Below the pieces are notes generated by a model, which saw nothing but the letters and a program-made list of their open reading frames with translations, was not told the origin of the DNA and did not search any database. Shown in pieces: positions 9,786 to 20,396 of a stretch of 64,000 bases of DNA; the stretch's first letter is position 1; each line of letters starts with the position of its first letter. Both the position numbers and the translations under genes were made by a program. Origin of the DNA: Gelidibacter pelagius. GTDB lineage: Bacteria; Bacteroidota; Bacteroidia; Flavobacteriales; Flavobacteriaceae. Location of the stretch: positions 62,001 to 126,000 of the forward strand of contig NZ_JAGEVG010000011.1 of assembly GCF_017581925.1 (NCBI RefSeq), given 5' to 3'.

Positions 9786-11483
9786 TTATTGCGTCGGATT
9801 CTGAGTCAATGTTCCTGGATACGAGTTGATGGCATCTTGTGGAATATAGTAGACTACACGATAATCAGTCGCCGAGATATCATCAAATTGGTTATGAGGT
9901 CCAGGATAGTGACGTGTAAGTTCCTTTCCATTTCGGAATACATCATAACTGCGCTCTGCTTGATAAGCAAGCTCCAATTGACGTTCTTTATCAATCCTCG
10001 TTCCTGCGTTGTCGGCATCCAAAGTGGTGTAACCTCCGTCAACAATAGAACGTTCTCTGATAGTGTTTAGATCAATTAAGGCATCGCCATAATTCCCTAA
10101 TTTCGCATAGGCCTCAGCACGATTCAAATAAACCTCACCCAAACGGCTGATAACTGGAGAATGCAAATGAGACTCCTCACCTTCCAATGATGCTTTTGTA
10201 ATATAGAACTGAGGATAGACACGGTTAAGTGTGATATAATCATCTATAACACCCGAATAGGTTTTTCCATCTTTGTAAAGAATAGAATACGTTTCCTGAT
10301 TTGCATCAATAGCCATAAGCGTGTAAGTATCATCACCTTCCTTAGCGGTAATGGTTCCACCACTGCGCGTGATTTTTGCCTGTACATAGTTTAAAGTATT
10401 AGGTCCATCCTGCTTGACAAAGCGGAATACTTCCGAACCATCATCTGAATAGGTAGGCGCAATAAAAGCCGCTCGTGCATCGATCATATTATAGCTGTCT
10501 GAACGCCAGTCATTGCGACCGGTTTCATTTAATAAATCGATATATTTAGCACTGGCATACATTTCTCCCCAGCCCATTCCGCCTAAATTGGCGTACATTC
10601 CTCCAACCCCATAGTAATGGTCAAAACCTGAAAACTCAGAAGCCACTCGTTTGATTGCGAATATTGTTTCGGCATTGTTCTCAGGAATAAAAGTATTGTA
10701 TTTCATAAATTGCGCTCTTGGCAATAATGAGAATTTTCCTGAATTGATCACTTTATTTGAATAATCAACAGCAAGTTGTGCATATTCGGTATTTGGTGCC
10801 GTATAAGTGCCACTCATATAAAGATAGATTCGAGACAACATGGCCTGAGCTGCTTCTTTTGAGGCGTAAATCGAAGTTTTATCTAAAGCCAACAATGCTT
10901 CAGCCTTCTTTAAATCGTTAATGGCTTGCTCGTAGCTTTCTTTTACTGTTGCGCGATCATCAAAATTCATGTTGAGAACATCATCAGGAGTTCCATTCAC
11001 GATTGGCACACCCAAATTTGTTTCTGGATTTTGGTAATAAGGACGCCCGAATGCACGGGTCAAATAAAAGTACATCATCCCACGAACGTAGTAGGATTCT
11101 CCAATCTTATTATCAATCTCAGCACTTTGTCCTTCATCAATCATATCAATGATATTTGAGGCTTGTGCGATAGCTTTATACCCAGAATCCCACATTTGGG
11201 TCAAACGATAGTTGTTTGGGGTACGTGCATAAGACAGAAATTCGTAAAAGGCATCGGTAGACGATCCACGGATCATCATGTTGTCTCCCGCATATTCACC
11301 CATTCGGTGCATGGGGTCTGACCAAGTTTTTAACTGGGCATACATTCCGTTGAGCAATGCTTCGAGAGAAGCATCTGGATCACCGACAATAGTCTGTGAA
11401 TCCATGCTTCCGTGAGGCAGTCGGTCGATCTCACACGCTGTGAATGTTGCCGCGACCAATATGGCTATAAATATTTTTTTCAT
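9786..11483 (-). CDS. SusD/RagB family outer-membrane lipoprotein
   Basis: Glycan-binding lid lipoprotein that works with the adjacent SusC pore. It is 565 residues with lipobox TFTAC (Cys17). The fold is the TPR-rich SusD fold. Typical segments are YYVRGMMYFYLTRAFGRPYY (helical N-terminal half), EAAQAMLSRIYLYMSGTY and, near the end, GEVYLNRAEAYAKLGNYGDA with RERQLELAYQAERSYDVFR-type spacing. The start is 11 bp after the susC stop, so the pair is translationally close. SusD sequences vary by ligand, so the glycan cannot be read directly. Neighbouring GH109, Kelch-symporter and glycoprotein glycosidase genes suggest a host-type amino-sugar glycan. Confidence 0.95.
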   Translation of the reverse strand: MKKIFIAILVAATFTACEIDRLPHGSMDSQTIVGDPDASLEALLNGMYAQLKTWSDPMHRMGEYAGDNMMIRGSSTDAFYEFLSYARTPNNYRLTQMWDSGYKAIAQASNIIDMIDEGQSAEIDNKIGESYYVRGMMYFYLTRAFGRPYYQNPETNLGVPIVNGTPDDVLNMNFDDRATVKESYEQAINDLKKAEALLALDKTSIYASKEAAQAMLSRIYLYMSGTYTAPNTEYAQLAVDYSNKVINSGKFSLLPRAQFMKYNTFIPENNAETIFAIKRVASEFSGFDHYYGVGGMYANLGGMGWGEMYASAKYIDLLNETGRNDWRSDSYNMIDARAAFIAPTYSDDGSEVFRFVKQDGPNTLNYVQAKITRSGGTITAKEGDDTYTLMAIDANQETYSILYKDGKTYSGVIDDYITLNRVYPQFYITKASLEGEESHLHSPVISRLGEVYLNRAEAYAKLGNYGDALIDLNTIRERSIVDGGYTTLDADNAGTRIDKERQLELAYQAERSYDVFRNGKELTRHYPGPHNQFDDISATDYRVVYYIPQDAINSYPGTLTQNPTQ

Positions 11484-11494
11484 GGTGTTTATTT

Positions 11495-14400
11495 TTAGAA
11501 TTGTAAGTTAAGTCCAAGCATAAATTTACGCGTGGTCGGGTATACCGCAGGTCCTGTTGACCCCATTACGGCACCATCAATAGCTGGAATTTCTGGATCT
11601 ACCCCTGAATATTTAGTGATAGTGAACAAGTTCTCTCCAGATAATGAGATGCGTAAGTTATCGACTTTAAACTGGCTTAAGTCGATATTATAACCCACGG
11701 TTAAAGAACGTAACTTTAAAAAATCATTGTTTTCCAAATAACGCGTGGAGGTGGCATTGCCCTTATCTTGGTTATTATATCTCGCTATAGGATGCGTTGC
11801 AATATCGCCTGGTTTTTCCCAACGGCTCCATTCTGGCCTTAAACGCATTTGGTTACGGTCTGTATAAGTTCCGTCGGAATCGTATTCTTGTCTTGAGTAG
11901 TTGTAAATTTTACCACCTAAGGCATAACCGAACACTGCGTTAAAATCAAATTTCTTATAATTCAATGCTGTAGAAAAACCTCCAAACAGATCGGGAGATA
12001 CTTTTCCTGTTTTTTCAAATGTGGCTTGTGAATAATTAGACGTTGTTTCACGTGACAACTCGTTGCCGTCCGAATCTCTATCTACTACATACCACATTGG
12101 TAGTCCATTATCTGGATTTACACCAGCCCATTCCTTTAGATAATAGGTATCTACAGGACGCCCTGGCTCTAACATGCGTTGAGCAGAACCGGCAATATTA
12201 AGTCCATCACCAACGATGATTGGCCTGACCACATAGTTTCCGCTGGCATCTTTTGTTTTGTAAAGTTTTGTTAACTTATTAGAGTTATGGCCTAAGTTCA
12301 AATCCAAACTCCAGGTTAAGTCCTGATTGCGGATGATATCGCCACCAATGGAAACCTCAATACCTTTATTTTCCATTTCGCCAATATTCTGCCAAATGCT
12401 CGTCACACCTGTCAGACCACTGATTGGAACTCGGTATAGAATATTGTCCGTGTTTTTCTCGTACAAATCAACTGTTAATCTCGCACGGCTATTTAAAAAA
12501 CTTGCGTCAATCCCCAAACCACTGGTATACGTTTTTTCCCAAGTTAAATCTTTGTTACCGATTTGACTGATCAATGCTCCAGGATTCTGATTGTAGCTCG
12601 CGCCTCCTGATACGGCATATAAATCATATTGTGGGTACAATGCACTTGGACGGTTTCCTACGGAACCGTAAGAAGCACGGATTTTCAAAGCATCCACCCA
12701 GTCCGCATTAAACCATTCTTCGTTATGGATGTTCCATCCACCACTTACGGAGAAGAAGTTACCATATTTGGCGTTGTCACCAAAGTTGGAAGCGCCATCT
12801 CTACGGAAAGACACCTGACCCATGTATTTATTGTCATAGGCATAATTAGCATTAAAAAGAACGGATTGTACAGCCCATTCGCTGATACCACCTTTTGTAC
12901 GCTCTGGGATGGCAACAACGTCCAATATTTCAAAACCTGGAATAAATCCGGTACCAGCCACATCTAAAGATTCACCACGGTAATCATTAAACTCATAAGC
13001 TATCAAACCATTAACGTCATGTTTATCCCAAGATTTATTGAATCTTAAAATCTGACTGGTGTACATACGGGTAAAATCTGATCGGTATTCCGAAATACGT
13101 CCGCCTACACTTTCGCCACCGCTGGAGCGAGGATCTGTATAACCACTCGATTTATACGTATTGTAACGAATGTTGTTGACAGAAGAGAACGTCAACCAAT
13201 CGGTCAACCTAACGTCAAAATCCATATTCCCCATAAACTCATAGTTCTTGCTGGCACCATGATTCCACTGAAGATCGTATAGGTAATTAGTGCTGGCACT
13301 ATTTACCCAACTGCTAGAACGGTGTCCCACTAAACTTCCATCTTCATTGTAAGGACTGTCCCATGGCAAGTTAGAATACATGGCCGTTGTAGAATACTGA
13401 CGGTCATCCACATCTCGCATTGAACCAGAAATTGCAGGTTTTATGGTCAACCAATCCAGTGGTTTGTATTCCGTTTTGAAACGGAAATTATAACGTTTGT
13501 AGTCATAACCTTTGACTGCACCTTCTTCATCGTATAATCCAAGAGACATATAAGAGCGCAAGGTCTCAGTACCTCCTTGAATAGACACATTGTAAGTACG
13601 TGTCAAACCAGTCTTAGTGGCCAAATCCCACCAATCGAAATTGCTATTGCGCAAATCGGCATTCCAACGTGGAAATGATATTTGATCAGCATTGGAAAAC
13701 GAAGCGTAATAATCATACAATTCGGCACCGTTCATCATATTTGTGTTTCCGTTATTGAGTGTGCTAATACCTACTTTAGTAGAAAGACTCACTGTAGTTT
13801 TTCCAATTTTAGCTCTCTTGGTTGTCACTACAATGACGCCGTTAGCTCCTTGAGATCCATAAATGGATGTAGACGCTGCATCTTTAAGAATAGTCATCGT
13901 TTCAATATCGTCCGGGTTCAACTCACCCGCGCTCGATCCTACGATGACACCGTCAATAACCCAAAGTGGACTTGTTGTTCCACTTAAAGTAGCTTGCCCA
14001 CGAATAACTACAGCACCTCTGGAACCCGGTTGCCCTGAACCAGAAGCAACATATACCCCAGGTGCTTTTCCATTAAGCATATTTTCTACAGAAGGCGTTG
14101 TAACGTCTCTAAGGTCATCTCCCTTAACGGTATTCAATGCGCCTGTTAAACTCTCTCTTTTTTGCGTGCTATACCCTACAACAACAACTTCGTCTAAACT
14201 GGCGATATCTTCTTGTAGACTAATGTTTATTGTAGTGCGGCCGTTAACCTGAATCTCTTGCCCTACAAATCCCATAAATGATACCACCAGAGTCGCATCG
14301 CTATTCACATTTATGGAAAAATTTCCATCAAAATCAGACGCCGTTCCATTGGAAGTGCCTTTTTCTAAAACAGTTGCCCCTGGAACAGATATCCCAGTAC

Positions 14401-14500
14401 TGGCTTCAGTTATCGTTCCTTTTACCTCAATGATCGATTGCTGTGCATAGACAGACCCAACAAATAAGGATAAGAATAAGACTGATAATAGTTTCTTCAT
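11495..14500 (-). CDS. SusC/RagA family TonB-dependent outer-membrane transporter
   Basis: An outer-membrane beta-barrel importing oligosaccharides with energy from TonB. It is 1001 residues. In order it shows a signal peptide ending SVYAQ, a carboxypeptidase-regulatory-like N-terminal domain (about 22-100), the SusC marker SLDEVVVVGYSTQKRESLTG, a plug domain with NMLNGKAPGVYV and GAVVIRGQATLSG, and a barrel ending in the aromatic residue of MLGLNLQF. It lies between the GH109-like gene (51 bp upstream) and susD (11 bp downstream), all one transcription unit. This is the only SusC in the window. The large glycosidase clusters to the right carry none, so they either depend on this pair or on one outside. 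Confidence 0.97.
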   Translation of the reverse strand: MKKLLSVLFLSLFVGSVYAQQSIIEVKGTITEASTGISVPGATVLEKGTSNGTASDFDGNFSINVNSDATLVVSFMGFVGQEIQVNGRTTINISLQEDIASLDEVVVVGYSTQKRESLTGALNTVKGDDLRDVTTPSVENMLNGKAPGVYVASGSGQPGSRGAVVIRGQATLSGTTSPLWVIDGVIVGSSAGELNPDDIETMTILKDAASTSIYGSQGANGVIVVTTKRAKIGKTTVSLSTKVGISTLNNGNTNMMNGAELYDYYASFSNADQISFPRWNADLRNSNFDWWDLATKTGLTRTYNVSIQGGTETLRSYMSLGLYDEEGAVKGYDYKRYNFRFKTEYKPLDWLTIKPAISGSMRDVDDRQYSTTAMYSNLPWDSPYNEDGSLVGHRSSSWVNSASTNYLYDLQWNHGASKNYEFMGNMDFDVRLTDWLTFSSVNNIRYNTYKSSGYTDPRSSGGESVGGRISEYRSDFTRMYTSQILRFNKSWDKHDVNGLIAYEFNDYRGESLDVAGTGFIPGFEILDVVAIPERTKGGISEWAVQSVLFNANYAYDNKYMGQVSFRRDGASNFGDNAKYGNFFSVSGGWNIHNEEWFNADWVDALKIRASYGSVGNRPSALYPQYDLYAVSGGASYNQNPGALISQIGNKDLTWEKTYTSGLGIDASFLNSRARLTVDLYEKNTDNILYRVPISGLTGVTSIWQNIGEMENKGIEVSIGGDIIRNQDLTWSLDLNLGHNSNKLTKLYKTKDASGNYVVRPIIVGDGLNIAGSAQRMLEPGRPVDTYYLKEWAGVNPDNGLPMWYVVDRDSDGNELSRETTSNYSQATFEKTGKVSPDLFGGFSTALNYKKFDFNAVFGYALGGKIYNYSRQEYDSDGTYTDRNQMRLRPEWSRWEKPGDIATHPIARYNNQDKGNATSTRYLENNDFLKLRSLTVGYNIDLSQFKVDNLRISLSGENLFTITKYSGVDPEIPAIDGAVMGSTGPAVYPTTRKFMLGLNLQF

Positions 14501-14551
14501 AAGTTTTATTTTAAGTTCATTTTTAAAAAATTCAATTATTGTTTCACTCTT

Positions 14552-15910
14552 TTAATAAGTATCCTTAATCCAATTGTAAGGCTTGCGTTTCACCCACATC
14601 CCTCTTGTAAAATCAGGAATTTCTTGAGGTGCTCCATTATTTTCAATAGAAGCTTCCGACAGTGGCGTGATTGCACTCCAGGCTGCTGCATCATAAGCAT
14701 CCATTGGTGGTGCTATCTTTTCTTTCGCCGATTCTACAAACGAATGCATCACAAAAAAGTCCATGCCACCATGACCAGCGCCTGTTGCATGCTCTCCGTA
14801 CTTTTTCCATAAAGGATGGTCATACTTCTTGAGCCATTCATCAGCATCATCCCATCTATGTGGTTTTGACTTACCTTCTACATAAATCCTATTGCCATCA
14901 TCTTCCCATAAACCATTGGCTCCTTGAACTCTAAATCCTAAGGAATAAGGTCTTGGTAAGTTAACGTCATGAGTGATAATGATGGTTTCACCATTAGTAG
15001 TCTCTACGGTAGTAGTGATGACATCACCTTGCTTAAATTTCAGTTTGGCATTGGGATGGTCCTTACCACCATGCTCAACAATATAATTATGCAATCCGAT
15101 GCCTTTTGACGCATTTGACGTTAAGGACATCAAACGATTTCCTCTATTAATATCACACATAGCTGCTATCGGACCGATACCGTGTGTTGGGTAGACATCA
15201 GCATTTCTTAAAAGTGAATGTTGGGTTCGCCATGCAGATTCAGAAATACCTTTCTCTCCAAACTCAACACCTTTGCCGTAGGCTGTTTTACCATCGTTAA
15301 ATTTCACGCCTCGTAAATCGTGTTGGTATCCACATCTGAAGTGGACCAATTCACCAAAAACATTTTGCTTCACCATGTTTAACACAGCTAAAACATCTCT
15401 ACGGTAATTCACATTTTCAAGAATCATTAAATGCGATCCTGTTTCTTCGTGTGTGTTTACCAAATCCCAGCATTCTTCCAAAGTGTTGGCAGCAGAAACT
15501 TCCAAACCGGTGTATTTTCCAGCTCTCATCGAATCAACGGCCATTCTTGTATGCCATAACCAAGGTGTAGAAATGATAACCGCATCAACTTCTTTTAAAT
15601 TCAATAGATTGAGATAATCCTGATCATTTTTACTGAAAACCTGAGGTTTTGCGAATCCAGCATCCTTGATCATTTTCAGTGCAATTTCAATCCTGGCAGG
15701 ATCAACATCACATATAGCAGTAATTTCCGTATCTTTTCTGAGCAATGCATTGTTTAAATGATTGACACCTCTTAGACCAACGCCTATAAATGCCATTTTT
15801 AATTTCTGATCAGCTGAACCTAATATGGCGCCAAAGGACATATTGGGAAGCATCATTAAACCCGCGCCAGCCAAAGCTGTTTTTTTGACAAAATCTCTTC
15901 TTGAACTCAT
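14552..15910 (-). CDS. GH109-like alpha-N-acetylgalactosaminidase (Gfo/Idh/MocA fold)
   Basis: An NAD-dependent glycosidase-like protein. The 452-residue product has a Tat-type leader (SSRRDFVKK, then a hydrophobic stretch to about residue 28), consistent with export folded with its cofactor. The Rossmann motif GVGLRG is at 43-48. The GH109 pattern follows: YPTHGIGPI, NRGNR, HGGKDHPNAKLKFKQGD, PRPYSLGFRVQG, AGHGGMDFFV and PQEIPDFTRGMW. GH109 enzymes use a redox mechanism to cleave terminal alpha-GalNAc (blood-group A type). Other Gfo/Idh/MocA proteins are plain dehydrogenases, so activity needs testing, but these motifs favour GH109. It is the first gene of the SusCD operon. Confidence 0.85.
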   Translation of the reverse strand: MSSRRDFVKKTALAGAGLMMLPNMSFGAILGSADQKLKMAFIGVGLRGVNHLNNALLRKDTEITAICDVDPARIEIALKMIKDAGFAKPQVFSKNDQDYLNLLNLKEVDAVIISTPWLWHTRMAVDSMRAGKYTGLEVSAANTLEECWDLVNTHEETGSHLMILENVNYRRDVLAVLNMVKQNVFGELVHFRCGYQHDLRGVKFNDGKTAYGKGVEFGEKGISESAWRTQHSLLRNADVYPTHGIGPIAAMCDINRGNRLMSLTSNASKGIGLHNYIVEHGGKDHPNAKLKFKQGDVITTTVETTNGETIIITHDVNLPRPYSLGFRVQGANGLWEDDGNRIYVEGKSKPHRWDDADEWLKKYDHPLWKKYGEHATGAGHGGMDFFVMHSFVESAKEKIAPPMDAYDAAAWSAITPLSEASIENNGAPQEIPDFTRGMWVKRKPYNWIKDTY

Positions 15911-16196
15911 ATTTTGAAATCGTTAATGTTTCGTTAAATAATCTTAATCCCAAAAATGGAACATAACTCCTATAATACGGGAGAGATTTTAGGCGTTTGT
16001 GAGGAATATTTTTCATGTGATTAAATAATCCTCCTATTTGACGAATTATTACCTTTTGATCGGTAATCCATTCCGTAGCAAGCCTTCTAACATTTTTATT
16101 ATTAATATATTTACCATAATTAATCAGCGCATATTAGTAGTTATTCGTAACATCTATATTACTTCAAGAAACACCTACAAAATCAAAAATTGAACA
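15911..16196. promoter_or_regulatory. Divergent control region between the SusCD operon and its regulator
   Basis: A 286-bp AT-rich gap separates the divergent GH109 and regulator starts, so both promoters and the regulator's binding site should lie here. I saw no exact TAnnTTTG element on either strand. A near match, TACCTTTTG, is at 16049-16057 on the plus strand. The role is inferred from position. Confidence 0.5.
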
Positions 16197-19100
16197 ATGA
16201 ACAGTTTGAAGCACTATTTTTTTACGCTCTGCTTTTTTTTGGCGTTCATTATTTCTTCACAAGCTCAGCACCATGTGAACTTTACGCATTTGGCGCCTTC
16301 ATCGGACAATCGATCTATAATTGTAAGCAAAACAATACAGGATACTTTTGGGAACATTTGGATGGTTCAGAAAGGAGATATTTACATCTATGATGGCTAC
16401 AATTACAGATTCATCAACAATGCAAACATCTTCCCGAACTCACATGACTACGAAACTATAAAGAACATTATCGTTGATGATTTCAAGAACATATGGCTGA
16501 TATCTCAGGAAGGTTCATTAATAAAGTACACTTCTGAAAAGGGCGTTTTTGAAGATTTAACACCGCTGATTAACGGAGAAAAAATCAGTGTCATCACTTC
16601 AAAAAACAAGGAAATCTGGGTAGCCACGACCAAAGGCAGCCTATTTAAGTATGCTAATGCTAAAATGGACAGCATAACTACTTTTCCCGAATTGACCTAC
16701 CCCTTAAAAAACATTGAGGATATCGCATTGGGTTCGAACAAGGAGGTTTTTCTAAGCACTAAGGATGGAAATGTCCTGACCTACTCCATTCCATCTCAAA
16801 AGAAAGAATATTTGGTGGCGCCTTTCAATAATTATCCCGAAAACTTAAGATTATTAACGGACAGCTACAACAGATTGTGGATTGGCACGGAAACAATGGG
16901 CCTCTTTCTATATGACATCAGCACCAAGCAATTTATTCAAGATGCATTTTTTAAAGGAAATACGCATAATATTAAAAATGAATTGTTTCTTAATCTTTAT
17001 GCTGATTCAAGTGGTTTTTTATGGGCTGGAACTGACGGTGGCGGATTGTATAAAGTAAATTTATCAACGGGCGAGGTTCTTTTGTTCACCAAACAAGTTA
17101 ATAGTGACGCATCCTTAAGCAGCAATACCATTTTACATATTAATGAGGACAATCACAAAAACATCTGGATTATACCTAATTACGGCAACTTGAATATTTT
17201 ACCCAATGCGGATAATAATATCAATTATCACGAAGGGTCTGAGAATGGAGCCCCCACTAGAATACTGAGTATATACAAAGGATCTAACGGTATATTATGG
17301 GCAGGAACCGACGGTTCCGGACTTACCAAAATCTCCTTCAACGCCGATGGAAGCACCAATGAGGAACAGTTTTTCAATGATTCAGACACTAGCAAGGGCT
17401 TTTATATTCAGAGTATAACAGAGGACAACAAAGGCAATATGTGGATTGGAACCTATAAAAATGGTTTATGGTTCTACGACTCCAAAAAGAATGAATTTAG
17501 AGAGATTCCAGTGCTGAACACAAAAAACCAAAAAGCATCTGATGTCCGGACCACTTATAAAGATAGCAAGGGACGCATCTGGGCAGGGTCCAATACAAGC
17601 CTAAATATCTATTCAGACAGTTTAGAGCTCTTAGCTTCCTTTGAGTATAATGTGAACAGCTTGAAGGGCACCATAGTTGAAAGTATCGTTGAAGCACAAA
17701 ACGGCGATTTATGGCTCGGCATATACGAAGGTGGCTTATTTCAATTTAGCGAAAATATCAATCAGTTAAACGCCTCAACCTTCTTAGATTTTTCCATTCT
17801 TAACGATGATTTAGACCGATTGAAAAGTGTGAAATCAATATCAGAAGGCACTTATAATAGCTTATGGCTTATCAATAATTCTGGGCAACTATTGAAATAC
17901 GATATCAAAAACAACGAGTTTACTTCATTTGAGGACTTAAAGACTCTTTCAAACAGATCTTTGGCTGCGGTCATCAATGCGGGCAACGATAATTTATGGA
18001 TAAGTTCCAACAACGGGATTGTCAATTTCAATACCAGAGATTCTATCGTAAAAACCTATTTTATTACTGACGGACTACAGGATAATATATTTTTGTCGCG
18101 AAGTGCGTTTAAGGATCATAAGGGACTATTGTATTTTGGCGGATCGAAAGGCTTCAATTATTTCTATCCTAAAGATTTAAATAAAAAGAAGTCACATCCC
18201 AAATTACAAATAAATACGATTGAAGTCCTCAACCAACCAGCTGAAATTTTAATGCCTGATCAAGTTGCCAGTGGTATTCCGAATGTAAAATCATTGCGTT
18301 TAAAATACGACCAGTCGTCATTTTCATTTCGTTTTGCGGCTTTGGACAATATCTTATATCCTAAGCACTTTTACGCCTATCGATTAAAAGGCTTTGACGA
18401 CGATTGGATCTACAGTCATCTGGAGCGTTCGGCCACCTATACTAACATTCCAGCCGGAAATTATACTTTTGAAGTGAAAGCAGGCAGCAGAGATGACGTT
18501 TGGGATATCCCTCCGAAAAGCGTAAGCATCTCTATTGAACAACCCTTTTGGAACAAACCCATAGCTTGGGTTTTATATGTGTTCCTTTTTGCTCTGGGCA
18601 TCTACGGTGTCAGACGTTGGTACGCTTTAAAAAAGAAGTTGTTTCTGGAAAAAATAAGCCATCAAAATCAAAATGAATTGCATGAGTTAAAAATGAACTT
18701 TTTCGCCAAAATGTCTCATGAGATTCAAACGCCACTAACCTTAATTTTAGGACCAATTCAAGATATGATCCATAACGCTGAAAAAAATGGAAATCTACTT
18801 TTAAAACAACGCCTAAATATCATCGCTTACAACACCAAGCGTCTTTCTAAAATTGCCTATGAACTGACCTTGGTAAGAAACAAAGAAATGGATCAATTAA
18901 GACTGATGGTCACTAAATCCAACCTCTACAAAAACATTGAACAGATTGCCCAATCGTTTAAGGAATTGGCACGGAAGAAAAACATAGACTTTACGATTAA
19001 CTGTCCAAAAAACTTAACTGAAGCCTGGTATGATAAAGAAAAGTTAGAGCATATCATTTACAACCTCCTCTCCAATGCTTTTAAATTCACTCCAAAAGAG

Positions 19101-20285
19101 GGCAACATTTTATTGACTGTGACCCCCATTAATTCAAAAAAAATGGTGCGGCTGTCGGTGACTGATTCAGGCCCTGGTGTTTCCAAGGAAGAGCTGAACA
19201 CTATTTTCGAGCTTTTTTATCAGTCCAATATCGGAAAGAAAAATAAAGGTACCGGGATTGGGTTGGCGCTTACAAAAGAATTGATTGACTTGCATAAAGG
19301 AAAAATTGAAGTTGAATCTTCAGCAATAAGCGGCACTACGTTTACCATCACTTTTCCAATACATGAGGATGCTTATTCGGATTTCGAAAGGATTACATCC
19401 GATGTTGACGATGATTCGGTACAACATATAATAGAAAAAGAAATAGTTCCATCTGAAGTTCAAGATCTTAATGTATTAAAAAAAACCATTCTTATTGTCG
19501 AAGATACTTTAGACTTACAACACTTTTTAAAAGAACTGCTTCAAGATCAATACAATGTTATTTTAGCTGAAAACGGCAATGAAGGTTATCATTATGCCAA
19601 AAGTAATATTCCAGATCTGATTTTAAGCGATATCATGATGCCTGAACTCGATGGTATCGAAATGTGCAAGAAACTACAAGAGGAGCAGCTCACCCAGCAT
19701 ATTCCAATAATTTTATTGACTGCTAAGAATTCTACCCAATCCAAAATAGAAGGCTTAAAGTCTGGCGCCATAGAATACATCAACAAGCCCTTTAACACAA
19801 ATGAATTATTGTTGAAAATTAAAAACATTCTTATCGCCAAAGAGCATATCATCACGAAATTCCGTAAAGAAGCTATTTCAAGACCAGAAGTTCCACAAGA
19901 AAAATCCCAAGACGAAATTTTTCTTGAAAATTTGGTGGCCAATGTTAATTTAAGGTTGGAAGATGCTAATTTTAAGATGGAAGAATTGGCTGCACCATTG
20001 AACATGAGCTATTCAACCATATATAGAAAATGTCAAGCATTGACAGGCCATACCTTAGTGGATTTTGTAAGAATGTTACGTTTAAAAAAGGCAGCGATTT
20101 TAATTACTAAAAACGGCTTTACAATTTCAGAGACAGCTTTTATGACAGGATTCAATGATCCTAAGTATTTTTCGAAATGTTTTAAGAAACAGTTTAAAAA
20201 GAGCCCATTAAATTTTAAAAAGGAAGCCCAAAAGATTGGAGTTGATGAGTTTTTAAATAAGCATGAAGTAGGATCTTTCTTGTAG
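16197..20285 (+). CDS. Hybrid two-component system regulator (sensor kinase, receiver and AraC-type DNA binding)
   Basis: A one-protein signalling chain that senses an oligosaccharide in the periplasm and switches on nearby operons. The 1362 residues hold a signal peptide (to about 24), a two-propeller sensor of Reg_prop repeats (IWIGT/LWAGTDG motifs, to about 690), a Y_Y_Y domain (about 715-785), one membrane helix (about 788-806), a histidine kinase with phospho-acceptor His841 in MSHEIQTPLT, ATP-binding motifs (NLLSNAFKFTP, GTGIGLAL), a receiver with Asp1145 (LILSDIMMPE) and a C-terminal AraC helix-turn-helix (YFSKCFKKQFKKSP). The H-box has Gln where Arg is usual (HEIRTP). It is divergent from the GH109-susCD operon, its most likely target. 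Confidence 0.95.
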   Translation: MNSLKHYFFTLCFFLAFIISSQAQHHVNFTHLAPSSDNRSIIVSKTIQDTFGNIWMVQKGDIYIYDGYNYRFINNANIFPNSHDYETIKNIIVDDFKNIWLISQEGSLIKYTSEKGVFEDLTPLINGEKISVITSKNKEIWVATTKGSLFKYANAKMDSITTFPELTYPLKNIEDIALGSNKEVFLSTKDGNVLTYSIPSQKKEYLVAPFNNYPENLRLLTDSYNRLWIGTETMGLFLYDISTKQFIQDAFFKGNTHNIKNELFLNLYADSSGFLWAGTDGGGLYKVNLSTGEVLLFTKQVNSDASLSSNTILHINEDNHKNIWIIPNYGNLNILPNADNNINYHEGSENGAPTRILSIYKGSNGILWAGTDGSGLTKISFNADGSTNEEQFFNDSDTSKGFYIQSITEDNKGNMWIGTYKNGLWFYDSKKNEFREIPVLNTKNQKASDVRTTYKDSKGRIWAGSNTSLNIYSDSLELLASFEYNVNSLKGTIVESIVEAQNGDLWLGIYEGGLFQFSENINQLNASTFLDFSILNDDLDRLKSVKSISEGTYNSLWLINNSGQLLKYDIKNNEFTSFEDLKTLSNRSLAAVINAGNDNLWISSNNGIVNFNTRDSIVKTYFITDGLQDNIFLSRSAFKDHKGLLYFGGSKGFNYFYPKDLNKKKSHPKLQINTIEVLNQPAEILMPDQVASGIPNVKSLRLKYDQSSFSFRFAALDNILYPKHFYAYRLKGFDDDWIYSHLERSATYTNIPAGNYTFEVKAGSRDDVWDIPPKSVSISIEQPFWNKPIAWVLYVFLFALGIYGVRRWYALKKKLFLEKISHQNQNELHELKMNFFAKMSHEIQTPLTLILGPIQDMIHNAEKNGNLLLKQRLNIIAYNTKRLSKIAYELTLVRNKEMDQLRLMVTKSNLYKNIEQIAQSFKELARKKNIDFTINCPKNLTEAWYDKEKLEHIIYNLLSNAFKFTPKEGNILLTVTPINSKKMVRLSVTDSGPGVSKEELNTIFELFYQSNIGKKNKGTGIGLALTKELIDLHKGKIEVESSAISGTTFTITFPIHEDAYSDFERITSDVDDDSVQHIIEKEIVPSEVQDLNVLKKTILIVEDTLDLQHFLKELLQDQYNVILAENGNEGYHYAKSNIPDLILSDIMMPELDGIEMCKKLQEEQLTQHIPIILLTAKNSTQSKIEGLKSGAIEYINKPFNTNELLLKIKNILIAKEHIITKFRKEAISRPEVPQEKSQDEIFLENLVANVNLRLEDANFKMEELAAPLNMSYSTIYRKCQALTGHTLVDFVRMLRLKKAAILITKNGFTISETAFMTGFNDPKYFSKCFKKQFKKSPLNFKKEAQKIGVDEFLNKHEVGSFL

Positions 20286-20396
20286 ATTCTATTACGAATT
20301 CAATCTGTGGGGCAAGCCCTTGAGATATTCAACGGAAAAACAGGCTCCTATTCCGAAGCAGGTTGTGAGGCATCAAACCTGAGACACCGCCAGTCT

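Noticed and set aside
13863-14252. A 129-codon open frame on the plus strand inside susC
   Set aside because: It is antisense to a well-conserved gene, has no start signal or family likeness, and reflects the codon pattern of the real gene.
14552-15910. Plain inositol or glucose dehydrogenase of the Gfo/Idh/MocA family
   Set aside because: The HGGKDHP, PRPYS, GHGGMD and PDFTRG motifs and the export leader fit GH109 better, though dehydrogenase action is not formally excluded.
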